Source: Brevibacterium sp. S111
GTDB taxonomy: Bacteria; Actinomycetota; Actinomycetes; Actinomycetales; Brevibacteriaceae
Length of the DNA: 64,000 nucleotides
Direction: 5' to 3'
Assembly: GCF_004745075.1 (NCBI RefSeq)
Contig: NZ_RHFH01000005.1
Span: 1 to 64,000 of the forward strand
Part shown: piece after piece, positions 8,127-17,364 of the stretch
Layout of the letters: each line of letters begins with the position of its first letter
How positions within the stretch are numbered: the first letter of the stretch is position 1
The notes under the pieces: generated by a model
Seen by the model: only the letters and a program-made list of their open reading frames with translations
The model's database searches: none
Told to the model about the DNA's origin: nothing
Position numbers and translations under genes: made by a program

Positions 8127-10016
8127 TTATGATCGTGGACGAACCGAAAGATTCCCGTGCTTCGTCGTATACCATTCCCCGTTCCCTGCCTGCACGGCGC
8201 GGAACCGCCTCGGCGTTTGAATCCTGCGCTTTGCCGTCCAGAGGTCGTGAGCTCTGCGCAGATACACGTCGAAAGTCTCGTCCGGAGACTCCGAGAAGCC
8301 TGCGTAGTCCACGTCGAAGGTGAAAACGATTCTGTGTCCGAATCTGCGCGTTGAGATCTGGGCACTGTTGCTGATGAAGAACGTGCTGAGTTTCCTGCCC
8401 GCAACGACCAGTTGTAGGCTCCCGGCGATCACCGGATCAATCTGGTCGAGTTCGATCTCGATGCGGCAGCCCTGAGGTGTCGCCACGCACGTGAGCTTCT
8501 TGGCTTCGATCGTTGGTACCGGTTCTGCGCCTAGGTCGTCGGGCAGGTTCACCACGGTCACGTCCTCCAGCACCTCCTTCCAGCGCCGGTACCCGGCCTC
8601 GGGAAGGTAGCGTTCGACAGTCTTCCGTGTCTCCCTGCGCATGTCGTCGACGCGGTCTGCGTCCAATGAGAGGAAGTCTTCGATTTGGTCGGCCAGGGCG
8701 CCGATGTCGCTCCACGGCGTAATGAAACCATTGCGACCGTGCTCGATGAGATCACGCGGGCCGTAGGTGATGTCGTAGACGATGGGGATACTTCCGGCAC
8801 CCATGGATTCCATCATCGACAGCGGCAGGCCCTCACTTGTGCTCGTGAGCATGGAGAACGACGCTGACTGCAAGCGATCCGACACGTCGGTGACATAGCC
8901 TGGCAGTTCGACGCGATCACCGAGGTCGAGGTCGTCAATAAGTTTCTCGAGTTTGCCCCGCTCGCTGCCTTCACCGAGAACGGTCAAGGAGACGTCGATT
9001 CCGCGATCCCGCAGTTCTGCGACCGCGCGGATAGGATGATCCACGCGTTTGAGCGCGATGAGATTGGCGATCATGACAGCCGAGTTCAGCGGACGCCGGC
9101 GCGGGGCTTCGGACAGCGCGGCCGACTCTGGGAGCTCTCCCGTCAGTAGTCGGATGTTGGCCTCCGGGAATCCCAGGGCCCTGACCGCCTCTCCCTGCTG
9201 TTCGGTCTGCACCCCCACGATGTCGAAACGGTCGAGGTTACGCATCGTGTCCAGTCTGCGCGCCAGGATCTGACCATGGTCTCCGTTCCACGGGTGACGG
9301 AGGTGCGACCCGTGGAGGAATAGGATCAGTGGGAACGCTCTGTCCGAGATCTCGTGGATGAACTCGCTGACTTGTTTGTCATCCACAATGACGAAAGCAG
9401 GTTCGGCCGTTACGATCGCGGAGATCCAGGCGTTGTAGAAGTCGCGGGGGCGTCGCCATTCCGTCATCGGGAGTCCATCCGGCGAATGCAGAACGAATCG
9501 TCTGCCGAGCTTCGGATCCTCGATGTCGGTGAGCAGGAGGCTTCCGTCCGCCCGCCGGTAGTTGCGCCGGATGACCGCCCGGGTCCGCGGGCTGCGGAAC
9601 ACATCGTAGAAGGCAGTGATGTTCTCGACTTCGCCGTCCTCGAACGGCAGCGGAGCCCTCAGCGGTTCGCCTTTGAGCGTTGCAAGGCCCGATTCGGTCC
9701 TGGCACGAAGTTCCGGCCAGATGTTCACCAGCTCGACATCGTCGCTGATCTTTCCTTGGGCCATCAGACGTGCTCTGGTCTCGTCGACATCCATATGCGG
9801 ACTGAATGTGAGAATGGTCTGAGACCGTGGGCGTCCGAACTTCTGGAAGCTGCGAATCCGTCTGAGGGCAGCGGTCGTCATCCCGCCCATGGATTCTGGG
9901 ATTCCCCACAAGACGTTGTAGACGTGCACTGCGTCGGTGCCGAGAGGACGAGCAGAGTCGACCGAGTCAGAGTGGCTACCATTGGTCTCAGGGAATGGTC
10001 GAGCAGTCAGGCTCAC
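8127..10016 (-). CDS. GT-B glycosyltransferase, TagE-like
   Basis: A 629-residue family-4 type glycosyltransferase. The N-terminal acceptor half starts with HVYNVLWGIPESMGGMTTA. The donor half has MIANLIALKRVDHPIRAV, LTVLGEGSERGKLEKLI and the diagnostic EGLPLSMMESMGAGSIPIVYD (abridged), with the donor-binding E-x7-E. The segment ITYGPRDLIEHGRNGF is characteristic of poly(glycerol phosphate) glucosyltransferases (TagE). About 130 C-terminal residues form an extra beta-rich domain. It probably decorates the teichoic acid chain with a hexose in the cytoplasm before export. It is the most distal gene of a minus-strand run beginning at 18633. The sugar cannot be read from sequence. Confidence 0.8.
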   Translation of the reverse strand: MSLTARPFPETNGSHSDSVDSARPLGTDAVHVYNVLWGIPESMGGMTTAALRRIRSFQKFGRPRSQTILTFSPHMDVDETRARLMAQGKISDDVELVNIWPELRARTESGLATLKGEPLRAPLPFEDGEVENITAFYDVFRSPRTRAVIRRNYRRADGSLLLTDIEDPKLGRRFVLHSPDGLPMTEWRRPRDFYNAWISAIVTAEPAFVIVDDKQVSEFIHEISDRAFPLILFLHGSHLRHPWNGDHGQILARRLDTMRNLDRFDIVGVQTEQQGEAVRALGFPEANIRLLTGELPESAALSEAPRRRPLNSAVMIANLIALKRVDHPIRAVAELRDRGIDVSLTVLGEGSERGKLEKLIDDLDLGDRVELPGYVTDVSDRLQSASFSMLTSTSEGLPLSMMESMGAGSIPIVYDITYGPRDLIEHGRNGFITPWSDIGALADQIEDFLSLDADRVDDMRRETRKTVERYLPEAGYRRWKEVLEDVTVVNLPDDLGAEPVPTIEAKKLTCVATPQGCRIEIELDQIDPVIAGSLQLVVAGRKLSTFFISNSAQISTRRFGHRIVFTFDVDYAGFSESPDETFDVYLRRAHDLWTAKRRIQTPRRFRAVQAGNGEWYTTKHGNLSVRPRS

Positions 10017-10067
10017 TGCTGATGCCTTTCTTCAGTACGTGGGCGATGTGGACGGTGAAGGCGTTCT

Positions 10068-12722
10068 TCACCGACTCAAAGTCATCTGACCGTAGTGGTG
10101 GGCCTGGCCGCGCCAGTTGACGATCTTGGGGTTCTCAGAGGTCTCCCACTGCGCACGGATGTTCCATTCGCTGTCGAGTTCCGCATACCGTCCACGAACT
10201 GTTGTCTGCAGTGCGTCAACATATCCGATGGGGACTTCTGACAAGAGTCCGAGAGTCTGCTCGACGATTCCGGCTCCACGCAGTGCACTCGGATTGAGCA
10301 CAGCGACCTGCGGATCGAATGGTGCGAAGTCTTCGCTCATTCCGAAATGGCTGGCAAAGACGTACTTGAGCGCACCGACGTGGTCATCGCCGAAGGCACT
10401 GGCCGTCCGCCGCATCAGAGTGAGTCCGCTGGCGCGGTACTTCCTCACATCATGTTTGGCCGCGATGAATGCCTCGCCGAGATCGACAGCCGCCAGTTCT
10501 GAGACGTCAGCCGACACCTCGGCAGCCGCGGGAAGCACGACGAGTCGCTCATGGTCCGCGAACAGTTCCGGCAGGAGAGCCTGCACCACTTCATTGGTGT
10601 TCGTGACAGCGGGGAACGTCACCGGTGGGAGGACACGGATCGTGCCGTTGGACAGGTGTGACTCGATGTCTTCGACCTTTGGCGTGTCCACTGCGTCCGC
10701 CGGCAGCCACACGCGGTAGCGCGTCGACGCATGCGCGTCAATTGCTTTTACTGCAGAAGCCACCAGGGCCTGTTCACCCTTGTCGACCGTCATGACGATG
10801 TCTATGACGTCTTTCTCGGGAACCGGATTTTCGACGGTCTCGACGGCGTTCGCAACCGCGGCGCTGTCAGCCTTGGGTAGCTGGGCAGAGGCGAGGTATT
10901 CGTCGGCGACGTCCATATCGTCGGCCGTGATCTCGACCCACTTCTCATAGATCTCGTCTTCCGGTGCGCCCGTGGCGATGAGGGGAAGCAGCACGGAGAG
11001 CTTGTCGAGGATTCCGTTGCGGATCGCGTCGAATTCCACTTCGTTGATGCCGATGAGACCACCGAAGCGAGAATCAGATTTGTTCTTAGGTTCGAACTCG
11101 ACGTCCGCGCCCACCGAGCGTGCGGGAAGGTTCGCGTGCAGGCGAGACGTGAGAACTTGCTTGTATTTGTAGGCGTAGTCGGCGACCCAGTTGCGCGCCA
11201 GCTCGAGGTTCTCCGGGAACGACTTGTCACGGATGGCAGTGACCGTCTGCTTCTTCTTCGGCCCCTTGTTGTCCTTCATCCAGTCGACACGCAGGGTTCC
11301 GGCACGGTGATCTGCAGGCGGTGCAGGGAAGAGCGTATCGACCGTGGTCGTGAGACATCCGGAGAAGAAAGAGGGAACTCCGACGGCGCGCAGGACTGCC
11401 ACGGACTGCCAGTCACGGCATCCGACCGGCCCGTACTTCTTCAGATAGGCGATGGCCTCTGGGGTGAGCATCTCGGGATAGCGGACGAAGACCGACAGCA
11501 GGATCGGACGTAGGTTCGGATGGAACGGAATGTTGAACGACTTCCCGAAGATGTCATGCATATACCAGCCGAAGGCGATGTACCAGGTGTCTTCGGGGAT
11601 CTCCTGGTAGACGTTGCCGTCGCGGTAGACCTCGACGAGGTTGAGCTCGGCCTCAGGGCCTGCATATTTCCGCTCGTCTTTGACGGACTTGCGGAACTTC
11701 GCAAAGAGTTCAGCCAGTCCTTCGTCACCGGTGAAGTTGAGGTTCTCGTAACGCAGGAGGTGCCCGATCGAGGCGATCGTCTGAATGTAGTCGCCGACGT
11801 TGCGTGAGCGGACACCCGGCTGGTCGTAGCTGAGCACACCAAAATTGCGTTTGCCTGCGGTCGTGGGAAACGGTTCGAGGTGTTTGCCGCCGGGCAGCCA
11901 GTCGAGCATACGAGTGAGTTCGTAGCGAACCGCCTCGTCGAGGTCATCGTCCTCGCTCAGACGCGGCTCCACCAGGGTACGGACATGATCGAAGGCGTCG
12001 ATGCAGAAGGCTGATTCCGCGGTGCGCAGCACGGCCTTTGCACTCCACCGCTGTGTCTCCCCCGCCTCGTTGGATCGCTCGAGCAGCGGCAGCGCCTCGC
12101 GTCCTTGGGAGTCGAGCGCGGTCGGATAGTATTCTTCGGCGGCCGCGATGATGAGATCGCGATCATCGACCTGCGCGAATTCCGACCAGGCCACGGCCGG
12201 TTCCGAGGAACGCTGGTACGCCATCCCCAGCAGTGCTCTGCCGACCTGGACTTGGCTGGGCTGAGTGCACAGATTGAGCCCGATGGACACGAGTTCGGAT
12301 TGGAATCCCGCGGCAATGAGGGCCCTCGCCGCCTCGACGGCTGACGGACCGAAGGACTCTCCCCTGGCCAGGGACTCGGACAGCTTCGAATGCGCTTTCA
12401 GTCGTGCCAGCTGCCGTTCCTTGGACGCGGCCTCCTGTGGCGAGGGTGCGACGTTCCACCCGTCGATGTCTTCGGCTGATCCGCCTCTGAGCCCGACTGC
12501 AAGCTTCCGATACGCCCGGGCGGTTGCGGCGGCATTCTTCTGTGCTTCAGTGACCGACTTCTTCCTGCCTTTGCCTCCGGCAGCACGTTCGCGTACGTAT
12601 TTCGTGCCGGAGGCCCTTTCCACCACGGGAAGTGCCCGTCGAGCAACGCCGTGGACCACAGGTTTGATCAACTCTCGTCCCTTGCTGATGTATCGATCTG
12701 CTGAGTTGCGTCCAGTGGTCAC
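10068..12722 (-). CDS. Large protein with a polysaccharide pyruvyltransferase-like domain
   Basis: An 884-residue protein. The first 270 residues are helical and repeat-like. Residues about 280-560 resemble the WcaK/CsaB pyruvyltransferase family: NFGVLSYDQPGVRSRNVGDY, then IGHLLRYEN, PILLSVFVRYPEMLT, KKYGPVGCRDWQSVAVLRAVG, GCLTTTVDTLF and the late TSRLHANLPA. The remaining 300 residues form another domain (IDIVMTVDKGEQALVASAVKAI...) like a small glycosyltransferase fold. The family moves pyruvate from phosphoenolpyruvate onto sugars to form ketals. Pyruvylated teichoic acids are known in Brevibacterium, so a role in adding pyruvate is plausible but unproven. It lies between the TagE-like and acyltransferase genes on the same strand. 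Confidence 0.7.
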   Translation of the reverse strand: MTTGRNSADRYISKGRELIKPVVHGVARRALPVVERASGTKYVRERAAGGKGRKKSVTEAQKNAAATARAYRKLAVGLRGGSAEDIDGWNVAPSPQEAASKERQLARLKAHSKLSESLARGESFGPSAVEAARALIAAGFQSELVSIGLNLCTQPSQVQVGRALLGMAYQRSSEPAVAWSEFAQVDDRDLIIAAAEEYYPTALDSQGREALPLLERSNEAGETQRWSAKAVLRTAESAFCIDAFDHVRTLVEPRLSEDDDLDEAVRYELTRMLDWLPGGKHLEPFPTTAGKRNFGVLSYDQPGVRSRNVGDYIQTIASIGHLLRYENLNFTGDEGLAELFAKFRKSVKDERKYAGPEAELNLVEVYRDGNVYQEIPEDTWYIAFGWYMHDIFGKSFNIPFHPNLRPILLSVFVRYPEMLTPEAIAYLKKYGPVGCRDWQSVAVLRAVGVPSFFSGCLTTTVDTLFPAPPADHRAGTLRVDWMKDNKGPKKKQTVTAIRDKSFPENLELARNWVADYAYKYKQVLTSRLHANLPARSVGADVEFEPKNKSDSRFGGLIGINEVEFDAIRNGILDKLSVLLPLIATGAPEDEIYEKWVEITADDMDVADEYLASAQLPKADSAAVANAVETVENPVPEKDVIDIVMTVDKGEQALVASAVKAIDAHASTRYRVWLPADAVDTPKVEDIESHLSNGTIRVLPPVTFPAVTNTNEVVQALLPELFADHERLVVLPAAAEVSADVSELAAVDLGEAFIAAKHDVRKYRASGLTLMRRTASAFGDDHVGALKYVFASHFGMSEDFAPFDPQVAVLNPSALRGAGIVEQTLGLLSEVPIGYVDALQTTVRGRYAELDSEWNIRAQWETSENPKIVNWRGQAHHYGQMTLSR

Positions 12723-12830
12723 TCGTGTCGTCCTTTGCAGAGGTTTCAGTGCACAGTCGGTGGTCGGGACCGATCAGGGTCACATTATCGGATTTCGCTG
12801 TCAGTTCGTTGAACCGACGGCTCTGGCTCT

Positions 12831-14951
12831 TCAGTTGAAGGTGTGCAAACCCGATCGGCGCAGACTCGCATCGAACTGCGGTGCCAGGGTCTGCGCATAG
12901 GTGGCTGTTATATGAGCGGTGTCGAAGTAGGTGATGACTCCGCCGATGACGGGTTCACAGGTGCCGTCCGGGCAGAACCAGTCCTGCGGGTACATGACGG
13001 ATATCCGCTTCGAGTCGATGGTCCTCGCCGAGGCGGCCAAGGGATCCATCCAATGCCAGGACTCTGGTGTTCCCGAGCACGCTTCGAGGTCGTCCTCATG
13101 TTTGGCGACGCAGTCGGGCACGGTGATGTCGGCACCTCCAGGGTAGGGCGTATCCCTGACGACGAGAACGTCGAGCTTCGCTTCGACCCAGCTCTGCAGG
13201 ATCGAGCGATGCCCCTCAGGAGCCTTCTGCTCGGTCTGATCCCAATCCATGCCCTGCAGAGGCGTAGACTGGCGTTCGGACGTAATTACTGCGTCGAACC
13301 CGCCCTCCGTGGTGCGCTCGACCACCCAGTCCGCGTAGTCCTGACAGCCCTTAGTTTCGCCCGGAGTCGACAGTTCCTGTGGCAGGGTCGAGATGCTGCA
13401 ATTCGAGGCCAGGAACGTGGTGATCGTCCAGTCGTTCTTCTCTGCCAGCCTCTCCAGTGTCGGCAGCCAGTGCCCGGCATGAGAGTTGCCGACCAGTGCG
13501 ATGTGCTTCGAGCCGTCGCCGTAGGTGCATTCGGGTTTGCTGGCATAAGGTGCACTCGCCCAACAGCCGTCGGCATAGGCCTTCGACTTGTCCTTCTTCG
13601 CTGCGGCGGGTTCCATCTGCAGAGTGTTCAAGTTCTCGCAGTTTGGATTGTCCTTCGCTTCAGGCAGGAGGATTCCGGCGCCGAGGCAGGACTCCGGATC
13701 CGCCAGCTTCGTCTGCAGGCTCTCCTCGTTCTGTTCGACGATCCGATTGGCAATGGTCACCTGACTGATTCCGAGGGTGCTGACTATGACCATGGCGATG
13801 ACCGCGAAACCGAACGCCTTCGCTGAGCCGCTGAGGACCGCGGCCTTTCGGAACCGGTTCTCCACCCAAGTCGTCGACGCCCATGCGGCGAGGATCGAGA
13901 CGATGATGATGACGACCTTCGTCGTGAATCCGAGACTCTCCGCCCCGCCCAGTTTCACCGACAGGTAGGGCACGAGGACGATGAGCGGCCAGTGCCAAAG
14001 GTAAACGGAGTACGAGATGTCGCCGAGGAAACGCACCGGTCGCAGCGACAGCAGCGGGAGTACGGAAGTGCGTCCGCGCGAATCGGCGAGGATGACCAGC
14101 GCAGTCGACACCACCGGCACGAGTCCGACGAAACCGGGGAACGGCATGTCGGATCGGATGACGAACGTGCCGACGACAATCCCTGCCAGCCCGATCCAGC
14201 CGAGCAGCGAACTGAACGGCAGGCGCTGCGGTCGGATGTAGGTCACGAAGACCGCAACGAGACCGCCGGAGGCCAGCTCCCACATCCGTGTCGGGGTGAT
14301 GAAGTACGCCATCGCCGGTTCAGCGAATGTGTACCAGGCAGAGAAGACGAACGATGCAAGGAAGATCCCAAGGACGGTGAACCCGACGATTCGTTTGGAC
14401 CGGCCGAACTTCGCGCCGAGCATGAACGACAAGCCGATGATCATCGGCCAGACGAAGTAGAACTGCTCTTCGACCGATAATGACCAGAAGTGCTGCACCG
14501 GAGACGGTGCGTTGTCTGCCGCCAGATAGTCAACGCTCGAGATCGCGAAGTCCCAGTTGACGACGTACAGCGCAGCAGAGACGATCTGCCGGCCCGTGTC
14601 CGCCCAAACCGATTGGGGTGCGACGAGGAAGGTGGCTACACCGACGGCAAAGAGGACGAGCAGCGAAGCGGGCAGCAGCCGCTTGATCCGTCTGGCCCAG
14701 AATTTCGCGACGTCACCCCAGCCGCGTGGAGGCTTGTTGACGAGGTGGCTGGTGATGAGGAAGCCGGAGATGACGAAGAAGACATCGACACCGACGAATC
14801 CGCCGTCGAATGTGGTCGGCCACAGGTGGTACAGCAGCACGATCCCCACGGCCAGTGCGCGCAGTCCTTGGATGTCGGAGCGGAAGCCGGCGACCCGGGG
14901 TGCGGTGTGCGCGTGGGGAGAGTTTTCAGCAACGGCGGCTGACGACGGCAT
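12831..14951 (-). CDS. OafA/YrhL-type membrane acyltransferase with SGNH domain
   Basis: A 706-residue protein. The N-terminal half has about ten membrane segments and the acyltransferase-3 signature near residue 25 (FRSDIQGLRALAVGIVLLYH, with the R-x10-H pair). The C-terminal half is an extracellular SGNH hydrolase-like domain with VGNSHAGHW (block with catalytic Ser) and DTAHIT (Asp/His block). Such proteins move acetyl groups across the membrane and O-acetylate cell-surface polymers. Context places the target as the teichoic acid or another wall glycan. Start is the ATG at 14951. A 105-bp gap separates it from the glycosyltransferase upstream. Confidence 0.85.
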   Translation of the reverse strand: MPSSAAVAENSPHAHTAPRVAGFRSDIQGLRALAVGIVLLYHLWPTTFDGGFVGVDVFFVISGFLITSHLVNKPPRGWGDVAKFWARRIKRLLPASLLVLFAVGVATFLVAPQSVWADTGRQIVSAALYVVNWDFAISSVDYLAADNAPSPVQHFWSLSVEEQFYFVWPMIIGLSFMLGAKFGRSKRIVGFTVLGIFLASFVFSAWYTFAEPAMAYFITPTRMWELASGGLVAVFVTYIRPQRLPFSSLLGWIGLAGIVVGTFVIRSDMPFPGFVGLVPVVSTALVILADSRGRTSVLPLLSLRPVRFLGDISYSVYLWHWPLIVLVPYLSVKLGGAESLGFTTKVVIIIVSILAAWASTTWVENRFRKAAVLSGSAKAFGFAVIAMVIVSTLGISQVTIANRIVEQNEESLQTKLADPESCLGAGILLPEAKDNPNCENLNTLQMEPAAAKKDKSKAYADGCWASAPYASKPECTYGDGSKHIALVGNSHAGHWLPTLERLAEKNDWTITTFLASNCSISTLPQELSTPGETKGCQDYADWVVERTTEGGFDAVITSERQSTPLQGMDWDQTEQKAPEGHRSILQSWVEAKLDVLVVRDTPYPGGADITVPDCVAKHEDDLEACSGTPESWHWMDPLAASARTIDSKRISVMYPQDWFCPDGTCEPVIGGVITYFDTAHITATYAQTLAPQFDASLRRSGLHTFN

Positions 14952-15055
14952 GAAGCGGCTCCACTCGGTTTCTCAGTCGGTGAGGTCGGACCCGACCGCG
15001 GTCCCTGTCTGTTCTCTGTACGATCTTTTAGACACTGGGCAGATGATGCCGGACC

Positions 15056-15979
15056 TCACACGATCGGCGGTCGACCATGCCGGGACATGCGCAGCACGCC
15101 GCGTCCGGACAGCTTGCGTCGGTCTTCGTCATCGGCCCAGGGGTCGAGTCGCCAACCGGCACGCCATCCTTCCATCCACGCTTTGAGCTGGTGCGGCTTG
15201 TTCGCCCATTTGATGCACTGAATCACCGTCCACGAACAGACATATGCCCAACTGAGTGGCCACGGCAGGTTGCGTCGTGCCAACCAGACGCGGTTCCTCG
15301 CGTTCATATAGAAGTACTCGTCGTGGCGTCTGGGGTCGATCACAGGGTGCGCGACGGTAAGGTCGCCCATGTACCAGACAATATAGCCGGCATCCCAGAC
15401 TCGCCACGCGAGTTCGATGCCCTCATGGGCGTACCAGAACGGTCCCGGCCATCCGCCGCATTCGTCGAAGGCACGTCTCTGCATGCAGACCGCGCCTTCC
15501 CAGACTGAGAACACGTTCGACGAATGATCGGCCGCGCCCTTCTTCAGCCGGGGGATCCAGCGTTTCGGTGAGTTCGGTCCGCCGGGCTCTTCGACGCGGG
15601 GCTGAACCAGCCCGATTCTCGGTTTGGTGCGCATCAGCTGGGCCATGCGCATCAGCGAAGTGTCATCAGGCAGCCAGGCGTCATCGTCGAGGAAGAACAG
15701 GAATTCACCGGAGACGTGGGGAACTCCGGCATTGCGACCCGCCGGTATTCCAAGGTTCTCCGGCAATCCCAGTTTCTTGACCCCTTCGGGGATGCCCTCA
15801 GGTTCCCAGCCGTTACCCACACAGACGATGTCGAGGTCCACGCCCTTCTGTGCGAGAAGAGACTCGAACCCACGGTTGAGGTCGTCCAACCGTTTGCCCT
15901 GGCTCAATACGACGACGCCGAATGTGTAGCGGCGGTTCTCTTCGGCCCGCTGAGAAAGGATGCGCGAGGAATCGTTCAT
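15056..15979 (-). CDS. Family 2 glycosyltransferase
   Basis: A 307-residue GT-A enzyme: FGVVVLSQGKRLDDLNRGFESLL (abridged), NLGIPAGRNAGV, then the metal/nucleotide-sugar motif FFLDDDAWLPD, and an acceptor-side W-x-HEG-like stretch (FWYAHEGIELAWRVW). The frame is open far upstream but the real start is the ATG at 15979, which overlaps the stop of the preceding CDP-alcohol phosphotransferase in an ATGA (15976-15979). The pair is therefore translationally coupled. It probably adds a sugar during assembly of the linkage unit or a side chain of the wall polymer. Donor and acceptor are not determined. Confidence 0.85.
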   Translation of the reverse strand: MNDSSRILSQRAEENRRYTFGVVVLSQGKRLDDLNRGFESLLAQKGVDLDIVCVGNGWEPEGIPEGVKKLGLPENLGIPAGRNAGVPHVSGEFLFFLDDDAWLPDDTSLMRMAQLMRTKPRIGLVQPRVEEPGGPNSPKRWIPRLKKGAADHSSNVFSVWEGAVCMQRRAFDECGGWPGPFWYAHEGIELAWRVWDAGYIVWYMGDLTVAHPVIDPRRHDEYFYMNARNRVWLARRNLPWPLSWAYVCSWTVIQCIKWANKPHQLKAWMEGWRAGWRLDPWADDEDRRKLSGRGVLRMSRHGRPPIV

Positions 15980-16866
15980 GACAGTCGCCTCGACGCCATA
16001 ATCGACAGGAAGTGTCCGATCACGGAGAGCATGCACAATGGAGCCATGATGAGTACGAGCCAGCGTTCTCCGAACAGCGGATCGGCTCCCGCCGACACTG
16101 CGAACACGGTGACGATGCTTGAGACGAGTGCCATCAGCGACATCTCGACGGAGTGGAAGATGCGGTGGAACGGCACGAAGCGAGCGATGCGTTTGAGGGT
16201 GGAGACCAGGCCGGGGTTGAGCGCGGTGGCTTCTTTGGAATCGGCGAGTTTGCCGAGGCCGTTGAACGCCCTCGACACATGGACCATGTCGTTGAGTGCC
16301 TTGTTGAGAAGGACCAGTGCGGCCAGGACCGTTCCGGCCAGCAGAAGCGGGTAGGAGCCTGCGGGATCGTCGACGAGGTTGCTCCACTCCCCCACGGCTC
16401 TGAGACCCAGGGCAACCGCGACGAGGCCTTCGGTCGTGTAATGACCGACTTTGTCGAGGAACACACCTTTGGCTCCGCTGGTTCCCCTCCACCGCGCGAC
16501 CTCACCGTCGCAGCAGTCGATGTACATCTGGACCTGAGAGAAGAACACAGCAAGGACTGCGCCCCAGATCCCCGGGATCAGGAGACTGCCGGCGATGCAC
16601 CAGCCGGCGAGAATCATCAGACCGGTGACGCCGTTGGCACTGATCTTCGTGCGGACGAGCAGCATCGTGAAATAGATCGAGATGTGACGGAGGTAGAGCT
16701 GAGCGGTCCAGTGTTCGGCGTTCTTGCGGCTGCGGACTTCCACCGGCTGCGCCTTGGCCCGAAGCTCCGACAGAGTCGGATGTTTCGCCGGAGACTGTTC
16801 GGGCACGTCCGTTCCTCTCTGATCCTTAGATGGTGTCCAGCCACGATAGCGCGAAGACCGCGCCAT
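15976..16866 (-). CDS. CDP-alcohol phosphatidyltransferase-family membrane protein
   Basis: A 296-residue membrane protein with the family motif at about residues 125-150: DCCDGEVARWRG...KGVFLDKVGH. The consensus is DG(x)2AR(x)8G(x)3D(x)3D. Every position fits except the last Asp, which is His here, and that Asp is usually the catalytic base. About five membrane segments surround it. Members transfer an alcohol phosphate from a CDP donor to another alcohol, releasing CMP. With tagD directly upstream it may use CDP-glycerol or an inositol-type acceptor in wall polymer or lipid anchor synthesis. Start is the ATG at 16866; a GTG at about 16806 (VPEQSP) is an alternative. It overlaps the downstream glycosyltransferase by 4 nt. 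Confidence 0.8.
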   Translation of the reverse strand: MARSSRYRGWTPSKDQRGTDVPEQSPAKHPTLSELRAKAQPVEVRSRKNAEHWTAQLYLRHISIYFTMLLVRTKISANGVTGLMILAGWCIAGSLLIPGIWGAVLAVFFSQVQMYIDCCDGEVARWRGTSGAKGVFLDKVGHYTTEGLVAVALGLRAVGEWSNLVDDPAGSYPLLLAGTVLAALVLLNKALNDMVHVSRAFNGLGKLADSKEATALNPGLVSTLKRIARFVPFHRIFHSVEMSLMALVSSIVTVFAVSAGADPLFGERWLVLIMAPLCMLSVIGHFLSIMASRRLS

Positions 16867-16871
16867 CTCGG

Positions 16872-17261
16872 TCAGGACTTACCCAGCTCGCTCTTGATGC
16901 GCGTCGTCGAGATCTCAGGCGTGCGCGGCAGATAGACGACCTCGCACTTGTCCTTGAGGAAGTCGAATTCGCCTTCCCAGTCGTCGCCCATCACGAAAGT
17001 GTCGATATGGAATTTTTCGACGTCGGTCGACTTCTGTTCCCAGTTGTCCTCGGGAATGACGAGGTCGACGTAGCGGATGGCTTCGAGCATGTGCTTGCGC
17101 TCTTCATAGGAGAAGTACGACTTCTTGCCCTTGCCAGCGTTGAATTCGTCGCTCGACAGGGCAACCACCAAGTAGTCGCCCTGCTCCTTGCACCTTTGGA
17201 GCAGTCGAATATGCCCGTAATGGAGCAGGTCGAAAGTTCCGTACGTGATGACTCGTTTCAT
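16872..17261 (-). CDS. tagD: Glycerol-3-phosphate cytidylyltransferase TagD
   Basis: A 129-residue enzyme starting MKRVITYGTFDLLHYGHIRL, with the nucleotidyltransferase HxGH site (HYGH), the RTPEISTTRIK C-terminal signature (RTxGISTT in TagD) and DDWEGEFDFL. It makes CDP-glycerol from CTP and glycerol-3-phosphate, the donor for poly(glycerol phosphate) teichoic acid. The length matches TagD/TarD. I chose ATG 17261 rather than the upstream ATG at 17291 because it begins exactly at the family start. It is followed after 5 nt by the CDP-alcohol phosphotransferase. Its presence shows that at least one polymer made here contains glycerol phosphate. Confidence 0.95.
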   Translation of the reverse strand: MKRVITYGTFDLLHYGHIRLLQRCKEQGDYLVVALSSDEFNAGKGKKSYFSYEERKHMLEAIRYVDLVIPEDNWEQKSTDVEKFHIDTFVMGDDWEGEFDFLKDKCEVVYLPRTPEISTTRIKSELGKS

Positions 17262-17364
17262 TGCTGAATCCATCCAGTGTTCAAAGCCCAACTCGTGAGC
17301 CGCGGAAATGGTCCCGCGCTACTTTACCATTCTGTTACTTCAAGTTAAGAAACTGTAATGCGCT

